A stretch of DNA of 64,000 nt from Sulfuricurvum sp. (GTDB lineage Bacteria > Campylobacterota > Campylobacteria > Campylobacterales > Sulfurimonadaceae). Below are positions 42,730 to 53,325 of the stretch, in pieces. Position numbers and translations under genes: made by a program. The stretch is taken from positions 1-64,000 of the forward strand of contig JAUYUB010000018.1 of the NCBI GenBank assembly GCA_030692765.1, written 5' to 3'. The notes under the pieces were generated by a model that did no database searches, was not told the DNA's origin, and saw only the letters and a program-made list of their open reading frames with translations. Numbering within the stretch: the first letter of the stretch is position 1; every line of letters starts with the position of its first letter.

Positions 42730-44079
42730 TTAAGGATGTGCTTCTCTCAGAGTGTCTGCAATAAGGAAAGCCAGTTCAAGTGATTGATCCGCATTAAGAC
42801 GTGGGTCACAATGGGTATGATAGCGGCTTTGTAGGTTTTCTTCCGTAATCTCAAATGATCCGCCTAAACATTCGGTCACATTCTTACCTGTCATCTCCAA
42901 ATGAACACCGCCTGCATAGGTTCCTTCAGATTTATGGACTTGGAAAAACTGCTTCATCTCTTTGAGAACTGCATCTACTGGTCGTGTTTTATAACCATTG
43001 CCACTGGTAATGGTGTTACCATGCATCGGATCACAGCTCCAGAGAACTTTCTTACCTTCACGTTCAATCGCTTGTATGAGCTTAGGCATTCCATCACCTA
43101 CTTTATCAGCACCCATACGAACAATAATATTTAAACGACCCGCTTCATTATTTGGATTTAGAACATCACACAAACGTATGAGATCATCCGTATCCATCGA
43201 TGGACCAGCTTTAATTCCTATAGGGTTGTTTATACCACGCATAAACTCAACGTGCGCACCGTCAAGCTGACGCGTGCGATCACCAATCCATAGCATATGC
43301 GATGAAACATCGTACCATTCTCCTGTCATTGAGTCTTGCCGTGTAAATGCTTCTTCGTAAGGCAATAAAAGTGCTTCATGAGACGTATAAAAATCAGTTT
43401 CACGAAGAGTACGATACGTGTCAGATGTTATTCCGCATGCAGCCATAAAGCGTAAAGAATCATCAATTTGTCGTGAAAGCTCTTCATATTTTTTGGTTAA
43501 TTCATTTTGCCCTACAAATCCGAGATTCCACGCATGGACTTGATGTAAATCAGCCAATCCGCCTGATGCAAAGGCACGAAGTAAATTCAATGTTGCGGCG
43601 GATTGATTGTAGGCCTGGACCATTCGTTGCGGATCCGGTACGCGTGAAGCATCCGTAAAATCAACACCGTTGATAATATCTCCACGATAACTCGGTAGCG
43701 TAACACCATTGACTGTTTCAAGATCAGAAGATCGAGGTTTGGCAAATTGTCCGCCCAAACGTCCCACTTTGACTACAGGGACCCCCCCTGCGAATGTCAT
43801 AACGACTGCCATTTGCATCATAACTTTAAAAGTGTCTCGAATATTATGTGCATGAAATTCTGAAAAACTCTCCGCACAATCTCCACCTTGCAATAAAAAG
43901 GCTTTCCCGTTACACACATCAGCAAGACTTTTTTTCAAATTGCGTGCTTCACCTGCAAATACAAGTGGCGGATAGTTTTTTAATAGAGATTCGACCTCTT
44001 CTAAATGTTTTTTATCTGGATAAATAGGTTGCTGTTTTATAGGCATATCTCTCCAGCTAGAACGACTCCAATTACCCAT
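42730..44079 (-). CDS. 3-deoxy-7-phosphoheptulonate synthase, class II
   Basis: This enzyme condenses phosphoenolpyruvate and erythrose-4-P in the first step of the shikimate pathway. The 449-residue plant-type (class II) protein shows [59 protein letters not shown] and [24 protein letters not shown] lies upstream of its ATG. It contains a run of seven C (43782-43788) within the VPVVK codons. aroE and trpE lie about 7 kb away on the other strand. Confidence 0.96.
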   Translation of the reverse strand: MGNWSRSSWRDMPIKQQPIYPDKKHLEEVESLLKNYPPLVFAGEARNLKKSLADVCNGKAFLLQGGDCAESFSEFHAHNIRDTFKVMMQMAVVMTFAGGVPVVKVGRLGGQFAKPRSSDLETVNGVTLPSYRGDIINGVDFTDASRVPDPQRMVQAYNQSAATLNLLRAFASGGLADLHQVHAWNLGFVGQNELTKKYEELSRQIDDSLRFMAACGITSDTYRTLRETDFYTSHEALLLPYEEAFTRQDSMTGEWYDVSSHMLWIGDRTRQLDGAHVEFMRGINNPIGIKAGPSMDTDDLIRLCDVLNPNNEAGRLNIIVRMGADKVGDGMPKLIQAIEREGKKVLWSCDPMHGNTITSGNGYKTRPVDAVLKEMKQFFQVHKSEGTYAGGVHLEMTGKNVTECLGGSFEITEENLQSRYHTHCDPRLNADQSLELAFLIADTLREAHP

Positions 44080-44207
44080 ATTCTACTCTCCTTGCAATTT
44101 CAATAAAATTTTTAAAGTTTATTTATCTTTGAATATGAATTCTATCGGATTATCCTAAAAATGGACTGATATTGCCTATATGAAAGCTCTATTTATGTTT
44201 TAAAAAG

Positions 44208-44213
44208 TATAAT
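44208..44213 (+). promoter_or_regulatory. Candidate -10 box for the diguanylate cyclase gene
   Basis: AAGTATAATTGC contains TATAAT about 66 nt before ATG 44279, in the 199-bp divergent region shared with the DAHP synthase gene. Confidence 0.4.
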
Positions 44214-44278
44214 TGCGTAATTATAAGTACTAATATACACTGTAAAAATTTTGCATCAAGCCTATTTAAAGAGAGCCC

Positions 44279-45205
44279 ATGGAATCAACTCAAATTCAGC
44301 CATTTCTTTCTCTTTTTTGTCAAGAGCTCTCTTTTCATCTTGAAACTGCAAGTGCTAGACAAAAAAATATAACTTCCAGTGAATTTGCTGAACTCGTTTC
44401 GACTGTAACAAAAGTAATTCTGGACTCACATCTTGAAGGTTCTCTCGATTTGCAGGAATACCATAACTCTAAGAGCAATGGATACAAAGAAATAGCCATC
44501 CAAAGTATTGACTCATTTGCCAAAAGCAATAAAATAATAGAAGATATAAGTGATCAGCAATCTGATATTCTTGACTGCGACAGTGTAAAAAACTATATCG
44601 ACTTTTCCATGATTTCTGAAAAAATGTGTGATTTACAGTCACACCTTAACAATGAAGTTAATCGTGCCAATCAAGTAATTCAAGAGCTTACCAACCAAGT
44701 ACACGAATTGGAAATCACAACAACGCTCGACCCGCTTACAAAAGCCTACAATAGACATGCATTGCAAAAAAATTTCACTGAGCTATTGTCAAAAGATCGA
44801 TTTTCGCATGAGATGTTTATCCTAATGATTGATATTGACAATTTTAAATCAATTAATGATAAATACGGCCATATTGCTGGTGATAAAGTTTTGATATTTA
44901 TCTCAAAATTACTTAAAAAAACGCTGAGAGATGGCGATAAACTCTATCGGTTTGGAGGAGAAGAATTCGTTATTCTTCTTAATAGAACCAATTTAGAAGG
45001 AGCAACACTCATTGCAACTCGCCTATTAAATCTAACGCGTCAGAACAAGCCTTTGTATCAAAATGAACAAATTGGTGTAACCCTGAGTATTGGATTAACT
45101 TCTGTTCACGATGACGATACACTGGATACTCTTATTCATCGCTCTGATGTTGCACTCTATCGTGCTAAAAAATCCGGTAAAGACCGTTTAGAAATGGAGG
45201 TATAA
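44279..45205 (+). CDS. GGDEF diguanylate cyclase, cytoplasmic
   Basis: The protein makes cyclic di-GMP from two GTP. Residues about 150-308 form the GGDEF domain: DPLTKAYNRHAL, DIDNFKSINDKYGHIAGDKVL and the active-site variant FGGEEF, followed by the C-terminal VALYRAKKSGKDR. The N-terminal 140 residues are helical with a coiled coil just before the catalytic domain (NRANQVIQELTNQVHELE). They carry no membrane segment or known sensor domain. An RxxD inhibitory site is not obvious. It could signal to surface attachment or pili, but no target is adjacent. Confidence 0.92.
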   Translation: MESTQIQPFLSLFCQELSFHLETASARQKNITSSEFAELVSTVTKVILDSHLEGSLDLQEYHNSKSNGYKEIAIQSIDSFAKSNKIIEDISDQQSDILDCDSVKNYIDFSMISEKMCDLQSHLNNEVNRANQVIQELTNQVHELEITTTLDPLTKAYNRHALQKNFTELLSKDRFSHEMFILMIDIDNFKSINDKYGHIAGDKVLIFISKLLKKTLRDGDKLYRFGGEEFVILLNRTNLEGATLIATRLLNLTRQNKPLYQNEQIGVTLSIGLTSVHDDDTLDTLIHRSDVALYRAKKSGKDRLEMEV

Positions 45206-45209
45206 AATT

Positions 45210-45770
45210 ATGAATTATTTTGATGTTGCCGTAGGAAGTATCGTATTGCTTTTGGGTCTTAAAGGGCTCATGAATGGATTTTCAAAAGAACTGTTTGGTT
45301 TAATAGGTATCGTAGGAGGTCTCTTTGTGGCTTCTCATATCGGTGGACCAATTGGTTCTTTTTTAAATGAGTCTTTGTTGCACTTCGAAACAGCGGCTGC
45401 AGTCAATCTTGTAGGTTTTGTTTTTACCGTCGGTATCTTTTGGCTCTTGATGGTTGCGCTTGGAAGCGGGTTTAAACGTCTTAGCACCCTTAGCGGTTTA
45501 GGTGTACTTGATCAAATACTTGGCTTTTTTGTAGGTGCCAGCAAGTTTTTCTTTATTGTATCCGTAATTGTCTATGCATTGTTTAGCGTAACGGCTATCG
45601 AAGAAAATTTTGGTGAAAAGATGAAAGATAGTATTTTCTTTGAACCAATGCTAGCAACTGGAGATTTTATTCTTCATATCGAAACCGAAAAAGTTACAAA
45701 TCTCCTTAGTGATGCAAATCAAACTGACACCAATGTAACAGAAGAAACAACTCCAAAGAAAAAGAAATAA
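45210..45770 (+). CDS. cvpA: CvpA family membrane protein
   Basis: This 186-residue inner-membrane protein has four hydrophobic segments in about 1-130. It shows the CvpA pattern (MNYFDVAVGSIVLLLGLKGLMNGFSKELFGLIGIVGGLFVA at residues 1-41, abbreviated here). The tail is charged and ends in KKKK. GGAGG precedes the ATG. CvpA proteins influence envelope integrity and colicin V export in other bacteria. It is followed closely by fur and lysS, an order I recall from Campylobacter. Confidence 0.88.
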   Translation: MNYFDVAVGSIVLLLGLKGLMNGFSKELFGLIGIVGGLFVASHIGGPIGSFLNESLLHFETAAAVNLVGFVFTVGIFWLLMVALGSGFKRLSTLSGLGVLDQILGFFVGASKFFFIVSVIVYALFSVTAIEENFGEKMKDSIFFEPMLATGDFILHIETEKVTNLLSDANQTDTNVTEETTPKKKK

Positions 45771-45773
45771 AGA

Positions 45774-46256
45774 ATGGCTGCTCACACAGATTTTACACAA
45801 CGAAGTGTTGAATACAACAAGCTATTAAGTGATTTTAAACAGTTACTTCGCGATAATGGATTGAAATTTACCATACAGCGTGAAGTGATTTTGGAAATGC
45901 TTTATAACTGTGATGAGCATCTAACCCCCGAATCCCTTCACCACCTGATACAAGACAAGCATCCTGAACTCAATACCGGTATTGCAACGGTTTATCGAAC
46001 TCTTTCATTACTTGAAGATTCAGAAATGGTCACCTCTCTCTCATTTGGAGCACAGGGTAAAAAATATGAGTTAGGTTCCAAAGATCACCATGACCATATC
46101 ATCTGTACTAAATGTGGCTCCATTAGTGAGTTTATGGATGATGAGATTGAAACCAGACAAAAAAAAATAGCAGAAGAATTGGGTTTTGTAATGCAAGAAC
46201 ATTCCATGCAGATCTATGGCATCTGTCAATCATGCCAAACTAAAATGAAAAAATAA
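45774..46256 (+). CDS. fur: Ferric uptake regulator Fur
   Basis: Fur represses iron-uptake genes when bound to iron. The 160-residue protein has an N-terminal winged helix ([16 protein letters not shown], then [19 protein letters not shown]) and the dimerisation domain. Metal ligands are in [15 protein letters not shown] (HxHx3-CxxC) and the C-terminal CQSCQ gives a second CxxC, so structural zinc binding is likely. The N-terminus is slightly longer than E. coli Fur, as in other campylobacterotal Fur. It lies three bases after cvpA and 11 before lysS. Confidence 0.94.
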   Translation: MAAHTDFTQRSVEYNKLLSDFKQLLRDNGLKFTIQREVILEMLYNCDEHLTPESLHHLIQDKHPELNTGIATVYRTLSLLEDSEMVTSLSFGAQGKKYELGSKDHHDHIICTKCGSISEFMDDEIETRQKKIAEELGFVMQEHSMQIYGICQSCQTKMKK

Positions 46257-46267
46257 AGGGCACACCA

Positions 46268-47785
46268 GTGACTTTCGACAATCAATACGTTCTACAACGA
46301 ATCGAAAAAGCCAACCAGTTACGTGAAATGGGTATCGATCCATACTCCAATAATTCGAATCGTAACACCACCATTGAAAAATATCACAATGTTAACTCGG
46401 ATATTGCTCAAAGGCATGAAAAACGTGATGAGAATCGCCATTATACGGTTGCAGGAAGAATAAAACTTTTTCGCTTAATGGGGAAAGCCAGTTTTCTTAA
46501 AATAGAAGATGAAAGCGGTATGCTGCAAATTTATGTGGCACGAGACAACCTTCCTGAAAACTTTTACAATGATGTCTTTAAAAAGCTTATTGAAGTCGGA
46601 GATATTATCGAAGTAACCGGCTATCCGTTTGTTACCCAACAAGGTGAGCTTTCTCTGCATGCGCATGAGTTAACACTTTTAACCAAAGCCATCTCTCCTT
46701 TACCTGAAAAATTCCATGGTCTTCAAGACAAAGAGATGCGTTACCGTCAGCGTTATCTTGATCTGATAATGAATTCTGAAGTACGTAAAACATTTCATAT
46801 CCGCAGTAAAGTGGTAAGCCTTACCCGACGTTTCTTTGAAGATAAAGGATTTTTAGAGGTCGAAACACCGATGATGCACCCGATTGCCGGCGGTGCGAAT
46901 GCTAAACCGTTTATGACCCATCACAATGCTCTTGGAGTGGATCGTTTTTTACGTATTGCCCCTGAACTTTATCTCAAGCGTCTTATCGTTGGCGGCTTTG
47001 AGGCAGTATTTGAAATCAATCGGAATTTTCGTAACGAAGGAATGGATGCAACCCATAATCCAGAGTTCACCTCTATCGAGTTTTACTGGGCATTTAAAAC
47101 CTATAAAGATCTGATTCACATAACAAAAGAATATTTTGACTATTTGTTTGATCATCTTAATCTTCCAAAGCGTCTTCCCTATGGAGAATTCGAAATAGAT
47201 TTTGACCAATTCACCGAAATTGAACTTATCAAGAGCCTCAGCGAAATTGGCGGAGTCCCTGAAGATGTCGTCAATGACAAACAAGCGATATTGGATTATC
47301 TAAAGTCTCATAATCTTGAAGTCAAGCCAAAAATGAACCTTGGACAGCTCCAAGGTGAATTATTTGATGAGTTTGTAGAAGCAAAACTGATCAATCCAAC
47401 GTTTATCACCCATTATCCAGTTGAAATATCTCCCTTGGCACGTCGCAATAATGAACGTCCAGAACTCACAGATCGATTTGAACTCTTTATTGCCGGCCGT
47501 GAAATTGCCAACGCGTTTAGTGAACTCAACGATCCGGTTGATCAGCTTGAACGTTTTGAAGGTCAAATGGCAGCAAAAGATTCAGGCGATGACGAAGCAC
47601 ACGATATGGATGAAGACTTTGTTACGGCACTCTCATATGGAATGGCCCCTACTGCAGGTCAAGGCATCGGAATAGACCGTCTGGTCATGATGCTCACCAA
47701 CCAACACTCAATTAGGGATGTATTGCTGTTCCCTGCAATGAAACCGATACACCACAACCAACTTAACAACGGAGAAGAAGAATGA
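46268..47785 (+). CDS. lysS: Lysyl-tRNA synthetase, class II
   Basis: LysS charges tRNA-Lys. The 505-residue protein has an OB-fold anticodon-binding domain (about 60-150) and the class II core: motif 1 [18 protein letters not shown], motif 2 [22 protein letters not shown], and motif 3 [13 protein letters not shown]. The start is GTG 46268, with AAAGGG about 8 nt upstream. Its stop overlaps the glyA start by 4 bp. Confidence 0.97.
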   Translation: MTFDNQYVLQRIEKANQLREMGIDPYSNNSNRNTTIEKYHNVNSDIAQRHEKRDENRHYTVAGRIKLFRLMGKASFLKIEDESGMLQIYVARDNLPENFYNDVFKKLIEVGDIIEVTGYPFVTQQGELSLHAHELTLLTKAISPLPEKFHGLQDKEMRYRQRYLDLIMNSEVRKTFHIRSKVVSLTRRFFEDKGFLEVETPMMHPIAGGANAKPFMTHHNALGVDRFLRIAPELYLKRLIVGGFEAVFEINRNFRNEGMDATHNPEFTSIEFYWAFKTYKDLIHITKEYFDYLFDHLNLPKRLPYGEFEIDFDQFTEIELIKSLSEIGGVPEDVVNDKQAILDYLKSHNLEVKPKMNLGQLQGELFDEFVEAKLINPTFITHYPVEISPLARRNNERPELTDRFELFIAGREIANAFSELNDPVDQLERFEGQMAAKDSGDDEAHDMDEDFVTALSYGMAPTAGQGIGIDRLVMMLTNQHSIRDVLLFPAMKPIHHNQLNNGEEE

Positions 47786-49029
47786 GTTTCCTAAAAGAAT
47801 ACGATAATGAAATCTACACACTGTGTGAACAAGAGCTAGAGCGCCAAACAGATCATTTAGAGATGATCGCTTCTGAAAACTTTACTCTACCTGCAGTTAT
47901 GGAAGCAATGGGAAGCGTATTTACAAATAAATATGCTGAAGGCTATCCTGCAAAACGTTATTACGGTGGATGTGAATATGCTGATGGTGTTGAACAATTG
48001 GCGATTGACCGTGCGTGCAAGCTTTTTGGTTGTAACTACGCAAACGTCCAGCCACATTCAGGTTCATCAGCAAACGGTGCCGTTTATGCAGCACTTCTGC
48101 AAGCGGGTGACAAATTACTCGGAATGGATTTGAGCCATGGCGGTCACTTGACACACGGTTCTAAAGTTAGTTTCTCAGGTAAAAACTATCACAGTTTTTC
48201 ATACGGTGTCGAGCTTGATGGACGTATTAATTATGAGCGCGTATTGGATATTGCTAAGATTGTTCAGCCTAAAATCATCGTTTGTGGCGCTTCTGCCTAT
48301 GCGCGTGAGATTGATTTTGCTAAATTTCGTGAAATCGCTGATGCTGTTGGTGCTATTTTATTTGCAGACATTGCTCATATTGCAGGTTTAGTGTGTGCAG
48401 CTGAGCACCCTAGCCCATTCCCATATGCTGATGTTGTGACTACTACAACCCATAAAACACTTGCTGGACCACGCGGTGGTATGATCATGACTAATGATGA
48501 AGATATAGCTAAAAAGATCAATTCAGCTATTTTCCCTGCACTTCAAGGTGGACCATTGGTACATGTAATTGCAGCAAAAGCTGTAGGATTCAAATTCAAT
48601 CTTTCTAATGAATGGAAAGTCTACGCCAAACAAGTTAAAGCGAATGCAAAAGTATTAGCAGATGTATTGATTAAACGTGGCTATGACATTGTTAGCGGCG
48701 GCACGGATAACCATCTTATTCTTGTATCCTTCCTCAATAAGCCATTTAGCGGTAAAGAAGCAGATGCTGCATTGGGCAATGCCGGTATTACTGTCAATAA
48801 AAATACTGTCCCAGGTGAAACACGTTCTCCATTCGTTACCAGCGGTATCCGTATTGGAAGCCCTGCTCTTACATCTCGTGGGATGAAAGAGAAAGAATTT
48901 GAAATTATTGCCAACAAAATTGCCGATGTTTTGGATGATATTGAGAATACAGACAAACAATCTACTATCAAAGAAGAGTTAAAAGCCCTTGCGCGTGGAT
49001 TTATCATTTACAAACAACCAACTTATTGA
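47782..49029 (+). CDS. glyA: Serine hydroxymethyltransferase
   Basis: GlyA converts serine and THF to glycine and 5,10-methylene-THF, feeding one-carbon metabolism. The 415-residue PLP enzyme shows LIASEN-type [43 protein letters not shown], and the PLP-lysine motif [14 protein letters not shown]. The ATG overlaps the lysS stop. It belongs to the fur-lysS-glyA unit. The cyclo-ligase at 6 kb acts in the same folate pool. Confidence 0.97.
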   Translation: MSFLKEYDNEIYTLCEQELERQTDHLEMIASENFTLPAVMEAMGSVFTNKYAEGYPAKRYYGGCEYADGVEQLAIDRACKLFGCNYANVQPHSGSSANGAVYAALLQAGDKLLGMDLSHGGHLTHGSKVSFSGKNYHSFSYGVELDGRINYERVLDIAKIVQPKIIVCGASAYAREIDFAKFREIADAVGAILFADIAHIAGLVCAAEHPSPFPYADVVTTTTHKTLAGPRGGMIMTNDEDIAKKINSAIFPALQGGPLVHVIAAKAVGFKFNLSNEWKVYAKQVKANAKVLADVLIKRGYDIVSGGTDNHLILVSFLNKPFSGKEADAALGNAGITVNKNTVPGETRSPFVTSGIRIGSPALTSRGMKEKEFEIIANKIADVLDDIENTDKQSTIKEELKALARGFIIYKQPTY

Positions 49030-49074
49030 TACAATGGCTTTGGATTTTCCAAGGCTATTTAAAATGGAGCTAAA

Positions 49075-49617
49075 ATGACTTCTATGGATTTGAAATTGAT
49101 AAAGATCGTTTCAGACCATTACTGGCTGAAACATGATGAAATGGTCAGTAAAATAGAGTATAAGGGTCGAACATTTTTCAATAAATATGAGCGTATAAAT
49201 AAAATGTTGAGTCAATCACTTATCGATCAACACCTAAAAAAACAAATTACTATTGCTCACTCACTTATCAATCAGCATAACAAAGTGGAGAATATTGTCA
49301 TTGATTATAACGGTAATGATCCACAGCGTTTTTATCATAAGGCACAGTTATTGCTACGTGAAGAAGGATACATCAATTTTACCGCTTATGAAACCAAAAC
49401 TCCCGGGCATTTGCATGTGTACATACACAAGGGGCATACAACATTTCAAGAAGCGATACAATTGGGAAAAACGATTTCAATGAAATTGGCTGCAAAACAG
49501 CCTAAACAATGGAGAATGTTCCCAACGGACGAATTACCGCTGGAATATAATATCCTTAACTTGCCTTATGAAGTATATGCTAAAGAACGCGGTGCTTCTT
49601 GGTCAAAACATATGTAA
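49075..49617 (+). CDS. DUF1882 family protein (Cj0403-like)
   Basis: This 180-residue soluble protein of unknown function belongs to the campylobacterotal family annotated as DUF1882. It opens [20 protein letters not shown] and contains an aromatic HYW motif, then a second half with [24 protein letters not shown] precedes ATG 49075. It follows glyA and precedes the SPOR protein, the same order as Campylobacter Cj0402-Cj0404. Nothing in the sequence indicates catalytic activity. Confidence 0.8.
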   Translation: MTSMDLKLIKIVSDHYWLKHDEMVSKIEYKGRTFFNKYERINKMLSQSLIDQHLKKQITIAHSLINQHNKVENIVIDYNGNDPQRFYHKAQLLLREEGYINFTAYETKTPGHLHVYIHKGHTTFQEAIQLGKTISMKLAAKQPKQWRMFPTDELPLEYNILNLPYEVYAKERGASWSKHM

Positions 49618-49635
49618 CGCTAACAGGAGCAAAAG

Positions 49636-50523
49636 ATGGAAGAAAAAAACGAACTTAACGATATCATATTAAATAAAAGCAGTTCCAATAGCGCTAGCAA
49701 AAAACTTTTACTGGCAATTGCAACTTTTACATTAATATTGATTATTGTATTGGTCATTATGAACTCGCTTAAAAATGATGAAGTTCAAAAGTCACCGCAA
49801 GCTATTTTGCCGCCGGAGCCTACTGCACCTACTGAAATCATTAATGATCCATTATTTGAGCCAGTAGAAATCATTCAAGAAGGCAATGAAACAGTACAAG
49901 GTACATCTGATCTCAATCAAGTTGCCCAAAAGATTAAAGAGGAATCATTGCAAAATGTACCTGTAGCTCAAAATACGGTTATTGAACCTGTCGCGGCTAG
50001 TATTCCTGCAGTGAAATCAAATATTCAAGCTGCACCTGTTGCTGCTAAACCAACACCTGCACCTAAACCTGTAAAAATTCAGCCGACTGTTACTGCTGAA
50101 AAAGCTCAAGGAAAGCCTGTTATCAAACAAAATAAACCAGTTGCGGTCAAAGCAGTTCAACCTAAAAAAACTGTATCATCAGCTGTGATTAGTCCAACTC
50201 CGGTCAATACAACTCCTAAAGAGACTGCTGCTCCGGTTGTCACTCCTAAAACTTCTGAAGCGAAAACAGAAACAAAAGCATCCACTGCATTATCAACCGG
50301 TGCACAAGTAACCTATTATATTCAAGTTGGATCGTTTACCAATGAGCCGAATAAAGCTTTGTTTGATCGTCTCAATGCAAGCGGAATGAAATACACAACT
50401 CAAAAATCAGGTTCTGTCAGCAAAGTCCTTGTAGGACCATTTCAAGGTGAAAAATCCGCGCAAGATGCGATGGGTACAATTCGCCAAAATGTTGAGGCAA
50501 AAGCTTTCAGAATAAAGGGATAA
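49636..50523 (+). CDS. SPOR-domain inner-membrane protein
   Basis: The 295-residue bitopic protein has a short cytoplasmic N-terminus, one membrane helix (about 24-44) and a long Pro/Ala/Lys/Val-rich flexible linker (about 50-210). It ends in a SPOR domain (about 222-295: YYIQVGSFTNEPNKALFDRL). SPOR domains bind peptidoglycan stripped of stem peptides at the division septum, so a role in cell division or wall remodelling is likely. AGGAG precedes the ATG. It sits between the DUF1882 gene and trpE, one base from the latter. Confidence 0.9.
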   Translation: MEEKNELNDIILNKSSSNSASKKLLLAIATFTLILIIVLVIMNSLKNDEVQKSPQAILPPEPTAPTEIINDPLFEPVEIIQEGNETVQGTSDLNQVAQKIKEESLQNVPVAQNTVIEPVAASIPAVKSNIQAAPVAAKPTPAPKPVKIQPTVTAEKAQGKPVIKQNKPVAVKAVQPKKTVSSAVISPTPVNTTPKETAAPVVTPKTSEAKTETKASTALSTGAQVTYYIQVGSFTNEPNKALFDRLNASGMKYTTQKSGSVSKVLVGPFQGEKSAQDAMGTIRQNVEAKAFRIKG

Positions 50524-50524
50524 T

Positions 50525-51937
50525 GTGATTCACTCTCACCGTTTTACGCTCGACCAATTTGCTCCTATTAGTATCTATGAAAAGCTCAAAGAGCTTTTCC
50601 CCAATGAAATCTCTTTTCTATTTGAAAGTGCCGGAAACAGTAATGGCAATTACACCATCATAGCACTTGGCGCTCGTGAACGTCTTAGCTATTCCAATGG
50701 GATTGCCAACTATACTGACGCCAGTGGAACCACCTGTGTTATCCCAGAATCTCCTTTTGATTTTTTGAAGCGCTATTACCGTTCATGTGACAGTGAGTAT
50801 TTTCGTGCTCAAACCAAAAAACTTGATATTGGCTATGTCGATGGATTTATAGGCTATATCGGATACGATATGGCGAAAGTTTTTGAGCCAACCTTAGCTT
50901 CATCCATGAGTAATTTAGAAGATCAAACCCATACTCCTGACATGGATTTGATCTTGCCAAAACTGGTAGTGGTAGTTTCACACAAACACTCTACAATTAC
51001 TCTTGTATCGACTTTATCAACCTTTCAAACTCAATTCAATGACATCGAAGCAAACTTTAAATCTACCTATCACTACACCCCATTGATCCCACTGAAAAAT
51101 GACAAAGGCGGCGATTTCATCTACAGTAAAGATAAGTTTTTCGATATGGTCGATAAATCAAAAGAGATGATTAAAAGCGGTGATGTCTTTCAGATTTTAA
51201 TGACCAATCGTTATATACGTAATGTCACCGTTGATCCTTTTAGCTTTTACCGTGTGCTGCGTATTAAAAATCCTTCTCCCTATATGTATCTTATGGAGTA
51301 CGGTGAGTTTAGTATTGTGGGCAGTTCACCAGAGGTTATGGTTAAGCTGGATGATGGGGATATCTTACTTCGCCCTATCGCCGGTACACGTAAGCGTGGT
51401 ATTGATAAACAGCGTGATTTAGAACTTGAAAAAGAATTGTTGGCTGATCCAAAAGAGCTGGCAGAGCATTTGATGCTGATTGATTTGGGCCGTAATGATG
51501 TGGGCCGTGTGGCTAAAACAGGTACAGTACGTGTCGAAGAGATGATGCATGTTGAGCGTTATTCTCACGTCATGCACATTGTTTCTGATGTCCATGCACA
51601 ACTGCGTGATGATAAAAACATGTTTGATCTTCTTGCGGCAACCTTTACCGCTGGGACCATGACGGGAGCTCCAAAAATACGAGCAATGGAACTCATCGCA
51701 CAGTTTGAAGGGGTAAAACGCGGTTTTTACAGCGGAACCATTGGTTATTTTGGATTTGATGGCAATATGGACACAGCGATTACGATCCGTACCGCACTCA
51801 TCAAGCCTGATAAAATCATCCTACAAGCGGGTGCAGGAATTGTGGCAGACTCTGTTCATGAGATGGAATACCTTGAAGTTACGAACAAGTTAGGAGCTCT
51901 TACGAGTACCCTCAACGACCTTACCAACCCTCAATAA
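50525..51937 (+). CDS. trpE: Anthranilate synthase component I
   Basis: TrpE makes anthranilate from chorismate with glutamine-derived ammonia. The 470-residue protein has the feedback-site-like FLFESAGNSNGNY near the N-terminus, then the chorismate-binding core with PIAGTRKRG, HLMLIDLGRNDVGRV, TAGTMTGAPKIRAMELI, YSGTIGYFGFDGNMDTAITIRT and GAGIVADS. The AGT-x-TGAPK form favours TrpE over PabB, but PabB cannot be excluded. The start is GTG 50525. No trpG or other trp gene is next to it, so it is detached from a trp operon. aroE starts right after its stop. Confidence 0.82.
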   Translation: MIHSHRFTLDQFAPISIYEKLKELFPNEISFLFESAGNSNGNYTIIALGARERLSYSNGIANYTDASGTTCVIPESPFDFLKRYYRSCDSEYFRAQTKKLDIGYVDGFIGYIGYDMAKVFEPTLASSMSNLEDQTHTPDMDLILPKLVVVVSHKHSTITLVSTLSTFQTQFNDIEANFKSTYHYTPLIPLKNDKGGDFIYSKDKFFDMVDKSKEMIKSGDVFQILMTNRYIRNVTVDPFSFYRVLRIKNPSPYMYLMEYGEFSIVGSSPEVMVKLDDGDILLRPIAGTRKRGIDKQRDLELEKELLADPKELAEHLMLIDLGRNDVGRVAKTGTVRVEEMMHVERYSHVMHIVSDVHAQLRDDKNMFDLLAATFTAGTMTGAPKIRAMELIAQFEGVKRGFYSGTIGYFGFDGNMDTAITIRTALIKPDKIILQAGAGIVADSVHEMEYLEVTNKLGALTSTLNDLTNPQ

Positions 51938-52729
51938 ATGAAGCTGTTTACTATTTTTGGAGATCCGGTGAGCCACTCACGTTCTCCGCTGATGCACAAT
52001 CATGTTTTTAAGACGCTTGAAATCGACGCTTGCTATACACGTACCCATCTTTGTGATGGTTCAAAATTGCGTGAGGTATTCTTTGCCAAAGCACTTAGTG
52101 GTGCGAACATTACGGTACCGCACAAAGAAGCCGCATTTGATGCATGTGATGAGATACGAGGCATTGCCAAAGAGATCGGTGCTGTAAATACGATCATTAA
52201 TGAGAATGGCCGTCTTATCGGCTACAACACCGATGCTGACGGTTTTGTAGCGGCTATTGCATCATTTGGCCCGTTGCGAAACGCTTTGATCATAGGAGCC
52301 GGTGGAACAGCCAAAGCACTGGCTACTGTTTTGCGCCAAAACAAGATTGAGCCTGTCATCCTAAATCGCTCATCCAATCGTTTGGACTTTTTTCTTCAAA
52401 ACGGCTATGGGGCCTACAGTTGGGAAACCTTTACACCCAACTCATATGATCTGATTATCAATACGACATCAGCAGGCCTCAGCGATGATCTCCTGCCGCT
52501 AAACGCTTCTTTGCTTACCCAGTTGCTCTCGCAGGCACGTTGCGCCATTGACGTCATTTACGGCAAAGAGACCCCGTTTTTACGTGAAGTCAAAAAAGTA
52601 GGACTGCCATTTAAAGACGGATCGGATATGCTGCTCGAACAGGGAGTTTTAGCAAACCATCTCTTTATGCACAGCACTGTTTCTACTGATACTATCCACC
52701 CGATTATGAAAGAAAGCTTTTTATATTAG
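51938..52729 (+). CDS. aroE: Shikimate dehydrogenase
   Basis: AroE reduces 3-dehydroshikimate with NADPH. The 263-residue protein has the N-terminal substrate motif FGDPVSHSRSPLMHN, ANITVPHKEAAF with the catalytic Lys, NTDADGF, and the Rossmann motif IIGAGGTAKALA followed by LNRSSNR, which favours NADP. The C-terminal GSDMLLEQGVLA is present. The ATG directly follows the trpE stop, so the two aromatic-pathway genes are coupled. Confidence 0.96.
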   Translation: MKLFTIFGDPVSHSRSPLMHNHVFKTLEIDACYTRTHLCDGSKLREVFFAKALSGANITVPHKEAAFDACDEIRGIAKEIGAVNTIINENGRLIGYNTDADGFVAAIASFGPLRNALIIGAGGTAKALATVLRQNKIEPVILNRSSNRLDFFLQNGYGAYSWETFTPNSYDLIINTTSAGLSDDLLPLNASLLTQLLSQARCAIDVIYGKETPFLREVKKVGLPFKDGSDMLLEQGVLANHLFMHSTVSTDTIHPIMKESFLY

Positions 52730-52744
52730 AAACCAAATAACCGC

Positions 52745-52750
52745 TATAAT
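52745..52750 (+). promoter_or_regulatory. Promoter -10 box after aroE
   Basis: CGCTATAATTAC gives TATAAT, 27 nt before GTG 52777, with AAAGG between. It suggests that the following gene and modA have their own promoter. Confidence 0.55.
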
Positions 52751-52776
52751 TACATATCTTAATTCAAAGGCCAATT

Positions 52777-53325
52777 GTGTGCCACTTTTACAAACTTTCT
52801 GACGATCAAAAAATACTTCTACGGGATCAACTCTTAGCATACGCAGCTTTAATCGGTGGAAAAAACTCTTTACTAAAACTTCTTGAGACCATCCGTAATA
52901 CATCGCCTCATCCGTTGATTTCAAAAACGGCTTTACTACGATTCCCAAAAGGGCTTATAAAATGGAACAAAAACGTCCATCGTGATAATCTCTCGTTGCT
53001 TAGTACGCGTATGAATGCACGAACGGAAGAAAAGCCTAATCTAATGGTTTCAAAAGAAGACAAATCGTATAAAAATGTGGCCAATATGCTTCGTTCATTG
53101 GGACCATTAACGTTTACCGTAGCCATGAACAAAGAAGAAGACGGATTAGGTTTTAATTTCAAAGCATTTGAGATCGTTGATAGCGATACAACCCTCATGA
53201 CACCTATGTTTGAACTTTTCTTCTTTTGTTCTGTGAGCATCACTAAAAAAATTCTCAATTTCAACCCTGAGATTAACAATGATACTGAAACAGAAGAATC
53301 GGCTGAAGATGATCAAACTCTTTAA
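52777..53325 (+). CDS. Hypothetical protein upstream of modA (182 aa)
   Basis: This is a 182-residue soluble protein with a helical first part (LSDDQKILLRDQLLAYAALIGG), a basic middle, and a beta-rich second half. It ends in an acidic tail (NNDTETEESAEDDQTL). It starts at GTG 52777 with AAAGG upstream and its own TATAAT. Its last 17 bp overlap the modA start, so translation is coupled to the molybdate-binding protein. The family is not recognised, and no metal-binding motif is clear. Confidence 0.7.
   Translation: MCHFYKLSDDQKILLRDQLLAYAALIGGKNSLLKLLETIRNTSPHPLISKTALLRFPKGLIKWNKNVHRDNLSLLSTRMNARTEEKPNLMVSKEDKSYKNVANMLRSLGPLTFTVAMNKEEDGLGFNFKAFEIVDSDTTLMTPMFELFFFCSVSITKKILNFNPEINNDTETEESAEDDQTL

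Noticed and set aside
43782-43788. Run of seven C in the DAHP synthase gene as a phase-variation tract
   Set aside because: It falls on conserved GGVPVVK codons of an essential-type enzyme and is shorter than the switching tracts known in Campylobacter.
50017-50320. Low-complexity Pro/Ala/Lys region as a repeat array
   Set aside because: It is the flexible linker of the SPOR protein, with no regular nucleotide unit.
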